Assembly (NCBI GenBank): GCA_012798135.1
Contig: JAAZNU010000023.1
Coordinates: forward strand, 1-64,000
Direction of reading: 5' to 3'
DNA from: Veillonellaceae bacterium
GTDB lineage: Bacteria; Bacillota_C; Negativicutes; UBA1444
Length of the DNA: 64,000 nt
Numbering within the stretch: the first letter of the stretch is position 1; every line of letters starts with the position of its first letter. Both the position numbers and the translations under genes were made by a program. The notes under the pieces are model-generated. The model was not told where the DNA came from, made no database searches, and saw only the letters and a program-made list of their open reading frames with translations. Below are positions 42,501 to 50,568 of the stretch, piece by piece.

Positions 42501-43732
42501 AACAATCCGTCGTCCGTTTGTTCCAACGACGCCGTCAATTGACTTAACGTCTCGCCGACCAGCCCGCCCTGTCCTTCGAACAGTCGTAGCGCCCAGTTGC
42601 CGCCAAAACGCCGGCCGGCAAAACGGGTCGAGAAGTCGGTCACGCTCCAGCCGGCGATCTCGCCGCCCGGCAGGCCCAGCTTTCCGTCAACCAGCAAGCG
42701 GTCCCAGGGGCCGGACAGATTCGCCTCCACATCCACTTTGCCTCTGAGCGGCAAGGTTTCATCCAGCTTAAGCGGGTCCACGCCCGCAGCCTGCAAGCGC
42801 ATCTGCAATTCCGGCTCGCCCATCGGGTGGAGGATCAAGCCGGCGGCCGTCAACATCTGCCCTTTAAGCTTGCCCGTCACGTCGTAAAATTGTACGGCCG
42901 ATTCCGAAAACGTGATCAGGCCGGCGACCTCGCTCCAGTCAATACCGGCGAAACGGCCGGAAACGCCGTCGGGCCTGATCTCACCGGCAAATTTGAGGCC
43001 GTCGCGATTCTTCTGCAAAGTGATGTCGATCTGTTTGACCCGTCCCTTTAAGTCACCCAGCGGCCAATCCCTTGGGAACAGGCCTTGCCAAGATTCCAGA
43101 TCCTGGTTCTGCCCCTGCAGGGTCAGGACGCCCTGCCCGTTGGCGGTAAAGGTGCCGAAAGTGCGAGCCCGCCGGTCCTGCTCGCGCAGATTCAGTCGAA
43201 ACTGAATCGACGGGCTCTGCGCAAAGTCCAACGAACCGGCCACCGGTGCGATCTGCCAGAGCCGATTTTCCTCATGGAGAAAGACCTGGCCGCCCGTCAG
43301 CGTCAGTTTTCCTCTGAACGCCTGGCTGCCCGGCAAGTCTTTGGTCAGCAACTCGTCGATATTCCATTGGCCTGATTTTTCCCGATAGAGGGACAGTTCC
43401 GGCCCATTTAGCAGCACCCGGGCGATGGCTTCCGCCATCGGCCGGTTTTGCAATATCCGCACCGGATTCACTTCGATGACCGCTACCGGTGCATTGACCA
43501 GTTCCCGGCCCTGCTTGTCGAACACTTTTATGTTTTTGAGGGTTACCACGTTCCAGGCTGTCAGCTCGGCTTCGCCCACTGTCACCGTCGTACCGAGGGT
43601 CCGGGTCAGTTCCGCCGCAACAGTGTCCTTAACACCGGACAACAAGGCCGCCCCTCTCGCTCCCCACCAGAATGCGAACAGGCCGACAGCGACAAACAAC
43701 GGCAATATAACCCACAAGGCCTTTCTTCGCAT
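39593..43732 (-). CDS. tamB: TamB/AsmA-like translocation and assembly protein
   Basis: 1379-residue protein with an N-terminal signal anchor (WVILPLFVAVGLFAFWWGA), a very long repetitive beta-rich domain typical of the TamB/YdbH/AsmA bridge-like family, and the C-terminal TamB (DUF490) domain (last 350 residues; SPQEIRTVLALRPRSGE) that ends GLEYRIRF. Such proteins form a hydrophobic groove across the periplasm for phospholipid transport and interact with Omp85 proteins. No TamA gene is near; BamA may be the partner. Lies 35 nt after the TolC-family gene. Confidence 0.93.
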   Translation of the reverse strand: MRRKALWVILPLFVAVGLFAFWWGARGAALLSGVKDTVAAELTRTLGTTVTVGEAELTAWNVVTLKNIKVFDKQGRELVNAPVAVIEVNPVRILQNRPMAEAIARVLLNGPELSLYREKSGQWNIDELLTKDLPGSQAFRGKLTLTGGQVFLHEENRLWQIAPVAGSLDFAQSPSIQFRLNLREQDRRARTFGTFTANGQGVLTLQGQNQDLESWQGLFPRDWPLGDLKGRVKQIDITLQKNRDGLKFAGEIRPDGVSGRFAGIDWSEVAGLITFSESAVQFYDVTGKLKGQMLTAAGLILHPMGEPELQMRLQAAGVDPLKLDETLPLRGKVDVEANLSGPWDRLLVDGKLGLPGGEIAGWSVTDFSTRFAGRRFGGNWALRLFEGQGGLVGETLSQLTASLEQTDDGLFLQALSTRVNGGSLAASGRLGPERLDLNLLGAALPLRVLPRFAPELPAAGSLNFTGRLTGSPVAPAVHGDFLALDGQILRQPFTRANGTVDVQGGVISLAKVQVRNGRSLHEVDGTVALAGDRAIALRVKTEGARAEDLAAWLAPGEPLTGNVKNEVTLGGTLDRLEAAGKLTLWEGSYRGFLLSRVCGNYRRKDGILSIDDLEVDSFNAKAVLSGTMDQDQRLNFTVTAHDVETAYLQLKYPYPVEGKVSLNGVLAGTATIPEFQGAVMSRVLRLNGQDLYDVAGQIVLRPDEVEVSSAQFLLGKGQVRANGGYREKTQEIYGGLSVENAELSGLLTILNTPLKNVSGRLEGQVAVTGTLDNPAMQLFGTLHAGRIKNYLLDRIDLNVALRNNVLTIQDFQARQGTGLVIAKGTADLKGPLALEIGGRDIDAGLLAAWLDTKAEIQGKMDFLAQLGGTIAAPKAGLSLNIRDGGVTNATFDELYGLFVLQDEIIQVNQLYITKGEHRASAYGSLPLKAIKRQNGAADKTAGAETMDLRLRLDHANLSILPLLSPEVQWALGETKGEVTIGGTWAHPIYGGNLSITDGALKLKSLADPLEKLGIDIQFEDDKMNVTRFSGTMGGGSFRLTGSAKLNGEEGLAGYDAKLVLDRLGIRHKYFKGPLSGEITLTRQNGNPLLAGKLVFENMTLNVPGIPDTPQSDLDIALALDLVIGKGVRAYSPSLYDIWLGGGLHFGGSLHEPRITGKIELTRGSLEYLGSRFRISEGSIDFPHRRRIDPQIRLEAQANLSQTKVMLNIDGPASEMNLKLSSIPALSPQEIRTVLALRPRSGETILPGAMGSDVLAREEMRSLLTTGFRMQVFGEVENTFREALGLDDFRLVSSTRTTSREPVTFGPTVAAGKPASLHEVYNLEFSKYIGDRVEVSYSMSVNRSEYLASIRYDVTRSFSINASIDEKSSPRWGLEYRIRF

Positions 43733-43767
43733 GAATAGTCTCCCTTGGTCGCGCTTGCTTATAGCAT

Positions 43768-45108
43768 TTATTTTACCGGCATGCCCATCGACTTGTCGAG
43801 TTGCGACCGATAGTTGTTATAGTCATACATGGCTTTCAGATAATTGTTCTTGGCCGTGGTCAAGGCCACCTGCGCGTCCAGCACGTCCAGGTTGGTGCCG
43901 ACGCCGGCCTGATAGCGAATCACCTTGATGCCGTAATCCTCTTCTGCCAGTCCGACCGCCGCGCTACTGGTCTGGATGCTCTGTTCCGCCGATTTGAGGC
44001 TGAGATAGGTCGACCGGACGTCGAGCTGGACGCTGTCGACGGTCTGTCGCAGCTGTTCCTGAGTTTTATGATAGGTTTCGACCGCTTTTTTGACATTGCC
44101 GGCAGTCAGGCCGGAATCCAGAAACGTCCAACTGGTGGTCAAATACACCGTCCAGTTGTAGTTGGTGCCGCCGGGAAAATTGGTATTGTTCCAACCGTTC
44201 GTATAAGTTGCCGAAATAGATGGCAGATAACCGGCTTTGGCAACGGCGATCCCTTCCTGGGCGCTCTTGGCGGCGTCGGTGTACTGGAATATTTCCGGAC
44301 GCTGACGCAGGGCCAGATCGACGCAGGCCGCCAGATCCGCCTCGAACTTGCTATAGGATAAATCACCCTTGACCTTGAGTTCGGTCGTCAGCGGCAGCCC
44401 CATCACATTATTGAGATTGGCCATCGTGATATCGTAGGCGTTCTGGGCTTCGATCAAAGTCTGCTTCGCCTTGGCCAGTTCCACTTCCGACCGCAGCACA
44501 TCGACCTTGGCGACGACGCCGACATCAAATTGCAACTTCACGTCCTGCAGGTAGCGTTCCAGCCGGGTGACCGATTCCTGGGCCAGCTTGACCGCGTCGC
44601 GGGCCGCCATGAACTTGAAGTAGGCATCCGTCGCACTATATTTCAGTTGCTGTCGGGCGGCGACGATGCCCCACTGGCTGGAATCCAGCGATAGTTTGGC
44701 CTGGCTGACCTGGCTCTCGATCTTGTTGCCGGACCACAGGATCCAGCTCAGGCTGACGGAGTTCGAATAATTGTCGGTAGCCGTTGGATTAGGTTCCCTA
44801 TCGGTGGGTGCAGCCAATGTCCGCGAGTCCCGATGCGTGGCGCTGATGGTCGGCCAGCGGTAGGAGCGGGCGGCTGTCAGGGCCCCTTTGGCGGCTTCAT
44901 AGTCAAACACGGCGATCTTGCCGTTGGGGTTGTTGACCAGGGCTAACTGAACGGCTTGATCCAGCGTCAGTTCCATGACTGTTGGTGCTGTCGGCACTGC
45001 CGGCCCGGCGGCCATCGCCGTTCCCGCCGCCAGGATCGCCAGTAATATCCCAGCCAGCAGGCTGCGCTGCCGCCGCAAATTTTCGATTATTGTCACTGCC
45101 GTTTTCAT
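43768..45108 (-). CDS. TolC-family outer-membrane efflux protein
   Basis: 446-residue exported protein: signal peptide (LLAGILLAILAAGTAMAAGP), then the duplicated outer-membrane-efflux-protein domain: MELTLDQAVQLALVNNPNGK at the start of repeat 1 and DLALRQRPEIFQYTDAAKSA at the start of repeat 2, with long helices between. Trimeric channel in relatives. No inner-membrane pump gene accompanies it; it lies between mlaD and tamB, so a role in general export or in envelope lipid balance is possible. Confidence 0.92.
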   Translation of the reverse strand: MKTAVTIIENLRRQRSLLAGILLAILAAGTAMAAGPAVPTAPTVMELTLDQAVQLALVNNPNGKIAVFDYEAAKGALTAARSYRWPTISATHRDSRTLAAPTDREPNPTATDNYSNSVSLSWILWSGNKIESQVSQAKLSLDSSQWGIVAARQQLKYSATDAYFKFMAARDAVKLAQESVTRLERYLQDVKLQFDVGVVAKVDVLRSEVELAKAKQTLIEAQNAYDITMANLNNVMGLPLTTELKVKGDLSYSKFEADLAACVDLALRQRPEIFQYTDAAKSAQEGIAVAKAGYLPSISATYTNGWNNTNFPGGTNYNWTVYLTTSWTFLDSGLTAGNVKKAVETYHKTQEQLRQTVDSVQLDVRSTYLSLKSAEQSIQTSSAAVGLAEEDYGIKVIRYQAGVGTNLDVLDAQVALTTAKNNYLKAMYDYNNYRSQLDKSMGMPVK

Positions 45109-45141
45109 GCCGATTCCTCCGTTATCATCCGGTTGTTGCAG

Positions 45142-46401
45142 TTAAAATGTCCGGCGCAGGCCGAAATAAGTGCTGCGCTGCGATTCCTTGTTGACACCGA
45201 TGCTCTCGCCCACGAGATAGGTATCCGGCCCGATTCGCAGCTCGGAACGCAGCTTGAGCCGAAAATCGTTGGGATCATAAGCGTCGGCGGAAATGCGGAA
45301 GTTTTTGCCGAGATTCAGGTCCAGGCCGGCGCCGGCTTTGCCTTCGATCACGCCGATCCGACCGCCCACCGTCTTACCGGTCTGCCCCAATTGGAAATTG
45401 AACCGGTTGGCTTCGCCGATATCCGACAAGCCCATATGGAAATAGTGCCGCTCATCGGTATGGATGCGCAGGTCGACGTTGGCCCGGTATTTCTCGGCTC
45501 CGCCGCTGTACATCAGGTCCACGCCGGCCTGAGTTTTGATCTTTTCAACCCGGTTGAACATCCGGTTGGCTTTCTCCGACACTTCCCGGGCATTTTTCAG
45601 GGTAGTCTTGAGGTTGTCCGCCGTCTGCGGATCGGTCGCCACTGGTTCCAACGCCGCCGCCATTTTTTCGATCCGGGCGCTGGCGCTACGCAGATTTGCC
45701 AAGGTTTCCGTCAGATCTTTGGCGAACCTGCCGTCATTGTCGACTGTCATGGCCATCTTGTCGACCCGGCCGGCCACATTGCGCAGGCTGGCCGACATGA
45801 CCGCCAAGTTCCGGGCAATCGCGTTGATGTTCTGCTCGTTGTCGACCGCCATCCGCGACAGAGCCGCGGTCAAGCGATCGATGTTGCGGGCGGTATCCTT
45901 TAGAGAGCCTTGCGTTTGAGGGTCGCCGAATACCGCTTCCAGGGAAACCACCAGTTTGTCCATCCGCTGGAACAGTTTGTCGGCCGTCGAAATAAAGCTG
46001 TCGAGGCCTTCCGGCGGTCCGCCCTCGGCCACGGCTTCCCGTTCATAAAATTTGTCCCGTCGGTCGGGTGGCGAAATCATGACAAATTTATCGCCCAACA
46101 GCCCGTCCGAACCGATCGAGAAGGCCGATCCCACCGGAATCTGATTGCCGGCCCAGATCCGCAGCGTCGCCCGGGCTTTTCCCTGTTCCGTGACGCCCAA
46201 TTGGGTGACCCGACCCACATCGACGCCGGCATAGCGAACCTGTCCGCCGATTTTCAGGCCATCCACCCGGTCGAAATCGACATACAGCGGATACCCGGTT
46301 TCGCCGAACCGGATCGCCCCGTAAAAAATGGCCGTTCCGATCAGGAGCGCGATCCCCAGTAATGTCACGGCGCCGACTTTCGTTTCCGCTGTCATTTTCA
46401 T
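45142..46401 (-). CDS. mlaD: MCE-domain protein MlaD with C-terminal barrel-like region
   Basis: 419-residue protein: membrane anchor ([20 protein letters not shown]), one MCE domain (residues about 35-115, [20 protein letters not shown]), a long predicted helix of about 150 residues rich in Ala, Asn and Leu (residues 130-290), and a C-terminal 125-residue beta-rich region with alternating pattern ending [11 protein letters not shown]. coli MlaD is only 183 residues. The layout matches the MlaD described in Veillonella parvula that spans the periplasm and ends in an outer-membrane barrel. ATG overlaps the mlaF stop by 4 nt. Confidence 0.93.
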   Translation of the reverse strand: MKMTAETKVGAVTLLGIALLIGTAIFYGAIRFGETGYPLYVDFDRVDGLKIGGQVRYAGVDVGRVTQLGVTEQGKARATLRIWAGNQIPVGSAFSIGSDGLLGDKFVMISPPDRRDKFYEREAVAEGGPPEGLDSFISTADKLFQRMDKLVVSLEAVFGDPQTQGSLKDTARNIDRLTAALSRMAVDNEQNINAIARNLAVMSASLRNVAGRVDKMAMTVDNDGRFAKDLTETLANLRSASARIEKMAAALEPVATDPQTADNLKTTLKNAREVSEKANRMFNRVEKIKTQAGVDLMYSGGAEKYRANVDLRIHTDERHYFHMGLSDIGEANRFNFQLGQTGKTVGGRIGVIEGKAGAGLDLNLGKNFRISADAYDPNDFRLKLRSELRIGPDTYLVGESIGVNKESQRSTYFGLRRTF

Positions 46402-47183
46402 TCTTTCGCCCTCCTTTGGACCGGGATGCAGGAAGTTTTCACGCCGGCGATGAACTGTTGCACGACCGGGTTGACAGACTGCCGGAATTCATCCGGCGTG
46501 CCGATGGCGACGATTTTTTCGTCGTACAGCATGGCGATCCTGTCAGCGATCGTGAACGCGCTCTCCATGTCGTGCGTCACCACGACCGCGGTCACGCCCA
46601 GTATACGCCGGGTACTCATGATCAGGCGATTGATCGTGGCCGACATGACCGGGTCGAGGCCGGAAGTCGGCTCGTCGTACAAGACGATTGTCGGGTTGAG
46701 GGCGATTGCCCGGGCCAGGCTGACCCGTTTTTTCATCCCGCCGGACAATTCGCTCGGCATGGCGTTTTCCCGGCCCATCAAGCCTACCATGCGCAGGGTC
46801 CGGCGAATCACCCGCAAGATTTCCTCTTCCGGCATCTTGGTATGCTGCCGGATGCCGAAGGCGACGTTCTCACCCACCGTCATCGAGTCGAACAGCGCCG
46901 AGTATTGGAATACCATGCCCATATTGCGGCGAATCTGATTGAGTTCATCTTCATCAAGATGGGATATCTCCCGGCCATCCACCCAGATCTGCCCGGAATC
47001 CGGTTTCAGCAGGCCGATCATCAGGCGCAGCAACGTGCTTTTGCCGGAACCGCTCGGGCCGATGACCACCAGGATCTCACCCCGCTGCACCTGCAGGCTG
47101 ACGTCGTCCAGAATCCGGCGGTCCTGAAACGACATGCTGACATTTTTCAGTTCAAGCATCGGCTCTGTCACAGGTTCCATCAC
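46398..47183 (-). CDS. mlaF: MlaF phospholipid transport ATPase
   Basis: 261-residue ABC ATPase with Walker [19 protein letters not shown], signature [18 protein letters not shown] and Walker [15 protein letters not shown]; the K-K-R signature variant is typical of MlaF/Mkl. Drives phospholipid movement with MlaE and MlaD. The GTG at 47183 is immediately followed by an ATG that could be the true start. One base separates it from the mlaE stop. Confidence 0.95.
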   Translation of the reverse strand: MMEPVTEPMLELKNVSMSFQDRRILDDVSLQVQRGEILVVIGPSGSGKSTLLRLMIGLLKPDSGQIWVDGREISHLDEDELNQIRRNMGMVFQYSALFDSMTVGENVAFGIRQHTKMPEEEILRVIRRTLRMVGLMGRENAMPSELSGGMKKRVSLARAIALNPTIVLYDEPTSGLDPVMSATINRLIMSTRRILGVTAVVVTHDMESAFTIADRIAMLYDEKIVAIGTPDEFRQSVNPVVQQFIAGVKTSCIPVQRRAKE

Positions 47184-47184
47184 A

Positions 47185-47952
47185 TCACCTAAACAACCAG
47201 GTCGAAAGGAAAAAATTCACCACAAAAATCCAGACGATGGAAGTCACGACCGATCCGGTCGTGGCATGGCCGACGCCCTCGGCGCCTTCCTTGGCGCCCA
47301 TGCCCTTGATACAACCAACCAAGGCCACGATGCCACCGAAAAACATCGACTTGATCAGACCACCGGTGAAATCGGACAATTCCGTGAAGGTTTCTATGGA
47401 ATGAATAAAGCTGTAGGCGCTGACGTTCGTGTGGGTCATCGCCACGAACAGGCCGCCGGCAATGCCCATGAAATTGGCAAAGGTCACGATCAGCGGCGTC
47501 ATCAGGATGCAGGCGACAAACCGCGGTACGACCAGATAGCCGACTGGGTCCGTGGCCATCACCCGCAACGCGTCGATCTGTTCGGTCACTTTCATCGAAC
47601 CGATTTCGGCCGTGATGGCGGCGCCGACGCGGCCAGCCAGAACGACGGCGCTGAGGACCGGCCCCAGTTCCCGGAACATGGCCAGCGCCACCACACCGCC
47701 GGTCGTGGACTGGGCGCCGGCCCGGGTCAGGGCCGGCGTCGCCTGCCAGACCATGACCATGCCGGTGAACACGATCATCATGAACACGATCGGCATGGTG
47801 TCGACCCCCAGATGCGACATTTGGTAAATCATATGGCGGACGTTGAGACGGCGGAGCTGCAGCAGCGTTTGCAGTAACAATCGCACCGCCCTCCCTGTAG
47901 TGGCGAACAGGTCAAAAATCAGTTTGCCCAACCATTCGCATAAATTCAGCAT
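47185..47952 (-). CDS. mlaE: MlaE phospholipid transport permease
   Basis: 255-residue inner-membrane permease with five or six helices. Family blocks: [40 protein letters not shown], and the C-terminal [15 protein letters not shown]. First gene of the mlaE-mlaF-mlaD unit; no mlaA, mlaB or mlaC genes follow, so the system is minimal. Confidence 0.95.
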   Translation of the reverse strand: MLNLCEWLGKLIFDLFATTGRAVRLLLQTLLQLRRLNVRHMIYQMSHLGVDTMPIVFMMIVFTGMVMVWQATPALTRAGAQSTTGGVVALAMFRELGPVLSAVVLAGRVGAAITAEIGSMKVTEQIDALRVMATDPVGYLVVPRFVACILMTPLIVTFANFMGIAGGLFVAMTHTNVSAYSFIHSIETFTELSDFTGGLIKSMFFGGIVALVGCIKGMGAKEGAEGVGHATTGSVVTSIVWIFVVNFFLSTWLFR

Positions 47953-48128
47953 TTTGTTTATTTCCCCATGTCCGGCCTCATTTCCTTCTTTTCACCAAGT
48001 TTCTGCAACAGCCATCATCTTGGCTACGCCCCGAAAGCCCGGCCGGCCGCCAGTGCCACCGCGCCACATAATCAACCGACACGCTATTCATGCTCGACGT
48101 TGCGTCCACCGGCAGCCCGATCTGCAAA

Positions 48129-48304
48129 TCAAAAGGCTGTCCTCCCGCCTCGCCGCCCACTGGGCCAGCTGAGCAGAAGGACAGCCTGCATCAGAACATA
48201 CCAGCCGAAAAATGACGCGCACCGACCGGTGACGGTGTCATCGGCGATGATGCCCAGTCGCAGTAGGGTCGCCTAGCCGCCCAAAGCCGTTCAAAACCCG
48301 CATG
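48129..48304 (-). other. Intergenic region with long inverted repeat upstream of mlaE
   Basis: AAAAGGCTGTCCT (48131-48143) and AGGACAGCCT (48178-48187) are perfectly complementary over 10 bp and on the minus strand end in TTTT, so they may terminate the S55-protease transcript. Upstream lie two smaller hairpins (TCATCGCCGATGA; CACCG against CGGTG). The same DNA has an open frame of 48 codons (48129-48272) without ATG, GTG or TTG until late. The rest of 47953-48304 shows no gene. Confidence 0.4.
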
Positions 48305-50221
48305 CTACGGTTTTCCTGCCGGCAAGATCTCGATGCTTACTTCCGTGTCGCCTTCGATGATGTAATCGGTCGTCAAAAAGCCTTTTTTCTTCTGGTCGAT
48401 TTTACGGGGGGCCAGCAACGGCCCTGCCGGTTTCGGTTTAGCTGGTTTCTCCGGCTTGGTCGGTTCCCTGTCAACGGCGGCTTTTTCCGACTCGCCCAGC
48501 TTCAGTTTGGGCTTCTTATCGGTCCCGTCTTCCAACGTCTCGGCGGCGCCCGGCAATTCGACCACGATGTCGTTATTGCGGTCGCGGCTGGAAAGCTCCT
48601 TGATCATTTCCTCAAAGGATTTCGGCGGTTTCCGGGAAGGTTTCGGCACTTCACCGCCGTCCGCGGCCACTTTTTTCAGCAGGGCCGCCAGCGAAAAGAA
48701 ACCGCCGCCCCGGACGCTCAAGCTCAATGCGCCGGCATTCTGTTCTTTCGGCACGGTGAAGCTGACAGTCCGGGTGATAGGCTCGGCTCTGTAAGGTTTA
48801 AGCTTCACCTCGATGTCGATTGTATCGCCCGGCCGGACGGAGGTCTGCAGGGGACGAGCCGACAGGATGCGCGCCGTCCGCCGGTCCGGACTGACATCGA
48901 CATCGGCCCGGATGTCCATGATCGTCACCGGATTGTGCGGATTCGAGGCCAAAAATGCAATTAGCTCATAAAATTCCGTGAGAGATGCTTCCGCGATGTT
49001 TTCGGGACTGTAGAACATATTTTCCCGTTTGTAAGTCTCACCCGGCATCCCCCGGGCAGCTACTTCGAAAGTAATCCGGGCGGTACCCGAACCGGTACGG
49101 TCAATCGCCTTGTCGATGGCGTTGAGCAGGGACGCTGTCGCCAGAATCGGCAAAATTTCCTCGTCCTGAACGATTTGCACCGCCAGTTCGCGGCCGCCGG
49201 AATCCGCAGCCCGGATATTCATCCGCAACGGCACGATGCCGGGGAACCGGTTCATCTCGCCGGCCACGCCGGCTCCGCGGTCCTGGGTTATCGTACCGAC
49301 GACTTCCCCGGTAGTACCCAGCTTGAAGGAGCTTTCCAGCCCGCGGATGGTCGTAAAAATGTAGGCATTGGTCATCAAAAAGTCGGCCGATCCCCGTTTC
49401 AGGAATGGGTGGCCAAACGCCAGAATCCGGTTGTCATCCACATAGGTCACGGTTCCCAGCGCGCCCAGGCTGACATCGCCGCGTACGAGCTGCACGCCGA
49501 CCGCACTGCCGGGTTCCAGATCGCCATAGGCGATATCCGACGGCGGGTCGCCCACAGTTACCGGCGACAGTTGCAACGGTTTCAGATGAGTCTGCAGATA
49601 GGCCAGCGCATTCGAGCCAAACCCCGCCGCCATCAACGGTGTCGCCAGAAGTTGCCGGCTTTTGCCGGCCGGTTGGTCAACAGCCGGCGGTTTGCTCTGG
49701 TTCTTGTTTTTTTCTGGCGGCGTCGCCGACTTATCGTCCGACTGATCGCCGGGTCGATCCGCCGGCGCGGCGATCGGCGATGACGGCGATTTATATTCAA
49801 AAATCTTCAACATGTCCTGGATCGGCGTCACCATGGCAGTCCGCTGATCGGTCAGACTCCAGCCGTAACCGATCGCGCCGATCAACTGCCCGTCAATAAA
49901 CACGGGGCTGCCGCTCATGCCCTGGGCCACGCCGCCGGCGCGGTCAATCACGTCGCCATAGGTGCGCACCAGGATCAAATCGCCGACGGCCCCTTTGTTC
50001 TTCATAATTCCCAAAACTTCCACACCGAATTCCTCAATCCGGGTACCGGCAATCACCGTGCGGGCGATTCCCTGCGCCCCGACCCGGACTTCGGACAGCG
50101 GCATCAATGGAACAGCGGCGGCCGCTCCGGACGGAGCGGCCAACAGCAACACGCAACAAAGCAATACCCATGCGCCGAAGCGCCGTCTGAAACTCTTCAA
50201 TCCGTTCAGTCCTCTCGTCAT
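48305..50221 (-). CDS. SpoIVB-type (S55) serine peptidase domain protein
   Basis: 638-residue exported protein: signal peptide (FGAWVLLCCVLLLAAPSGAA), an S55 peptidase domain (residues about 35-330) with the active-site-like GGVAQGMSGSPVFIDGQLIG and GYGWSLTDQRTAMVTPI, a low-complexity Lys/Asp/Pro insert near 150-185, a region of beta-sandwich type, and a C-terminal charged Lys/Pro-rich tail. Relatives include SpoIVB and uncharacterised S55 proteins of diderms. ATG overlaps the stop of the lipoyl-like gene by 4 nt. Probable periplasmic signalling or quality-control protease; substrate unknown. Confidence 0.82.
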   Translation of the reverse strand: MTRGLNGLKSFRRRFGAWVLLCCVLLLAAPSGAAAAVPLMPLSEVRVGAQGIARTVIAGTRIEEFGVEVLGIMKNKGAVGDLILVRTYGDVIDRAGGVAQGMSGSPVFIDGQLIGAIGYGWSLTDQRTAMVTPIQDMLKIFEYKSPSSPIAAPADRPGDQSDDKSATPPEKNKNQSKPPAVDQPAGKSRQLLATPLMAAGFGSNALAYLQTHLKPLQLSPVTVGDPPSDIAYGDLEPGSAVGVQLVRGDVSLGALGTVTYVDDNRILAFGHPFLKRGSADFLMTNAYIFTTIRGLESSFKLGTTGEVVGTITQDRGAGVAGEMNRFPGIVPLRMNIRAADSGGRELAVQIVQDEEILPILATASLLNAIDKAIDRTGSGTARITFEVAARGMPGETYKRENMFYSPENIAEASLTEFYELIAFLASNPHNPVTIMDIRADVDVSPDRRTARILSARPLQTSVRPGDTIDIEVKLKPYRAEPITRTVSFTVPKEQNAGALSLSVRGGGFFSLAALLKKVAADGGEVPKPSRKPPKSFEEMIKELSSRDRNNDIVVELPGAAETLEDGTDKKPKLKLGESEKAAVDREPTKPEKPAKPKPAGPLLAPRKIDQKKKGFLTTDYIIEGDTEVSIEILPAGKP

Positions 50222-50529
50222 TTAGCGGCCGGCTCGATCCGGGCAACGACCTGGCCCACTTTAATCAGGTCACCCGGTTTCACCAGCACTTCGTGCACGA
50301 CGCCGTCGCGGGTGGCGCGGGCCGCCACAGCCGCTCCGGTGATGCTTTCGACGCGAACCAGGATGGTTCCTTCTTTCACCGCCGTCCCGACGGCCACCAA
50401 GTTTTGCGCCACCACCCGGCCGGCCAGTACACTCTGCTGGTCGATCAGGTTCACGGCCGACGCCACCCACACGGACAGCGCCAATATACAGGCAACGCTC
50501 AGGAGTATTATCGTTTTTTTATGCAACAT
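50218..50529 (-). CDS. Small exported protein with biotinyl-lipoyl-like fold
   Basis: 103-residue protein with an N-terminal signal or anchor (TIILLSVACILALSVWVASA) and a compact domain (residues 30-103) with the two half-barrel pattern of biotinyl/lipoyl carriers: VVAQNLVAVGTAVKEGTILV and GVVHEVLVKPGDLIKVGQVV. The central Lys used for attachment is not obvious (EVLVKP is the only candidate turn), so it is more likely a membrane-fusion-type hammerhead than a carrier. ATG after GGAGGAG. Confidence 0.75.
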   Translation of the reverse strand: MLHKKTIILLSVACILALSVWVASAVNLIDQQSVLAGRVVAQNLVAVGTAVKEGTILVRVESITGAAVAARATRDGVVHEVLVKPGDLIKVGQVVARIEPAAK

Positions 50530-50568
50530 AAGAACTCCTCCTTATTCAGGCTACAGATAAAGACTTGC

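Noticed and set aside
47978..48160. 60-codon minus-strand open frame before mlaE
   Set aside because: No ribosome site, no recognisable motif, and it overlaps the long inverted repeat.
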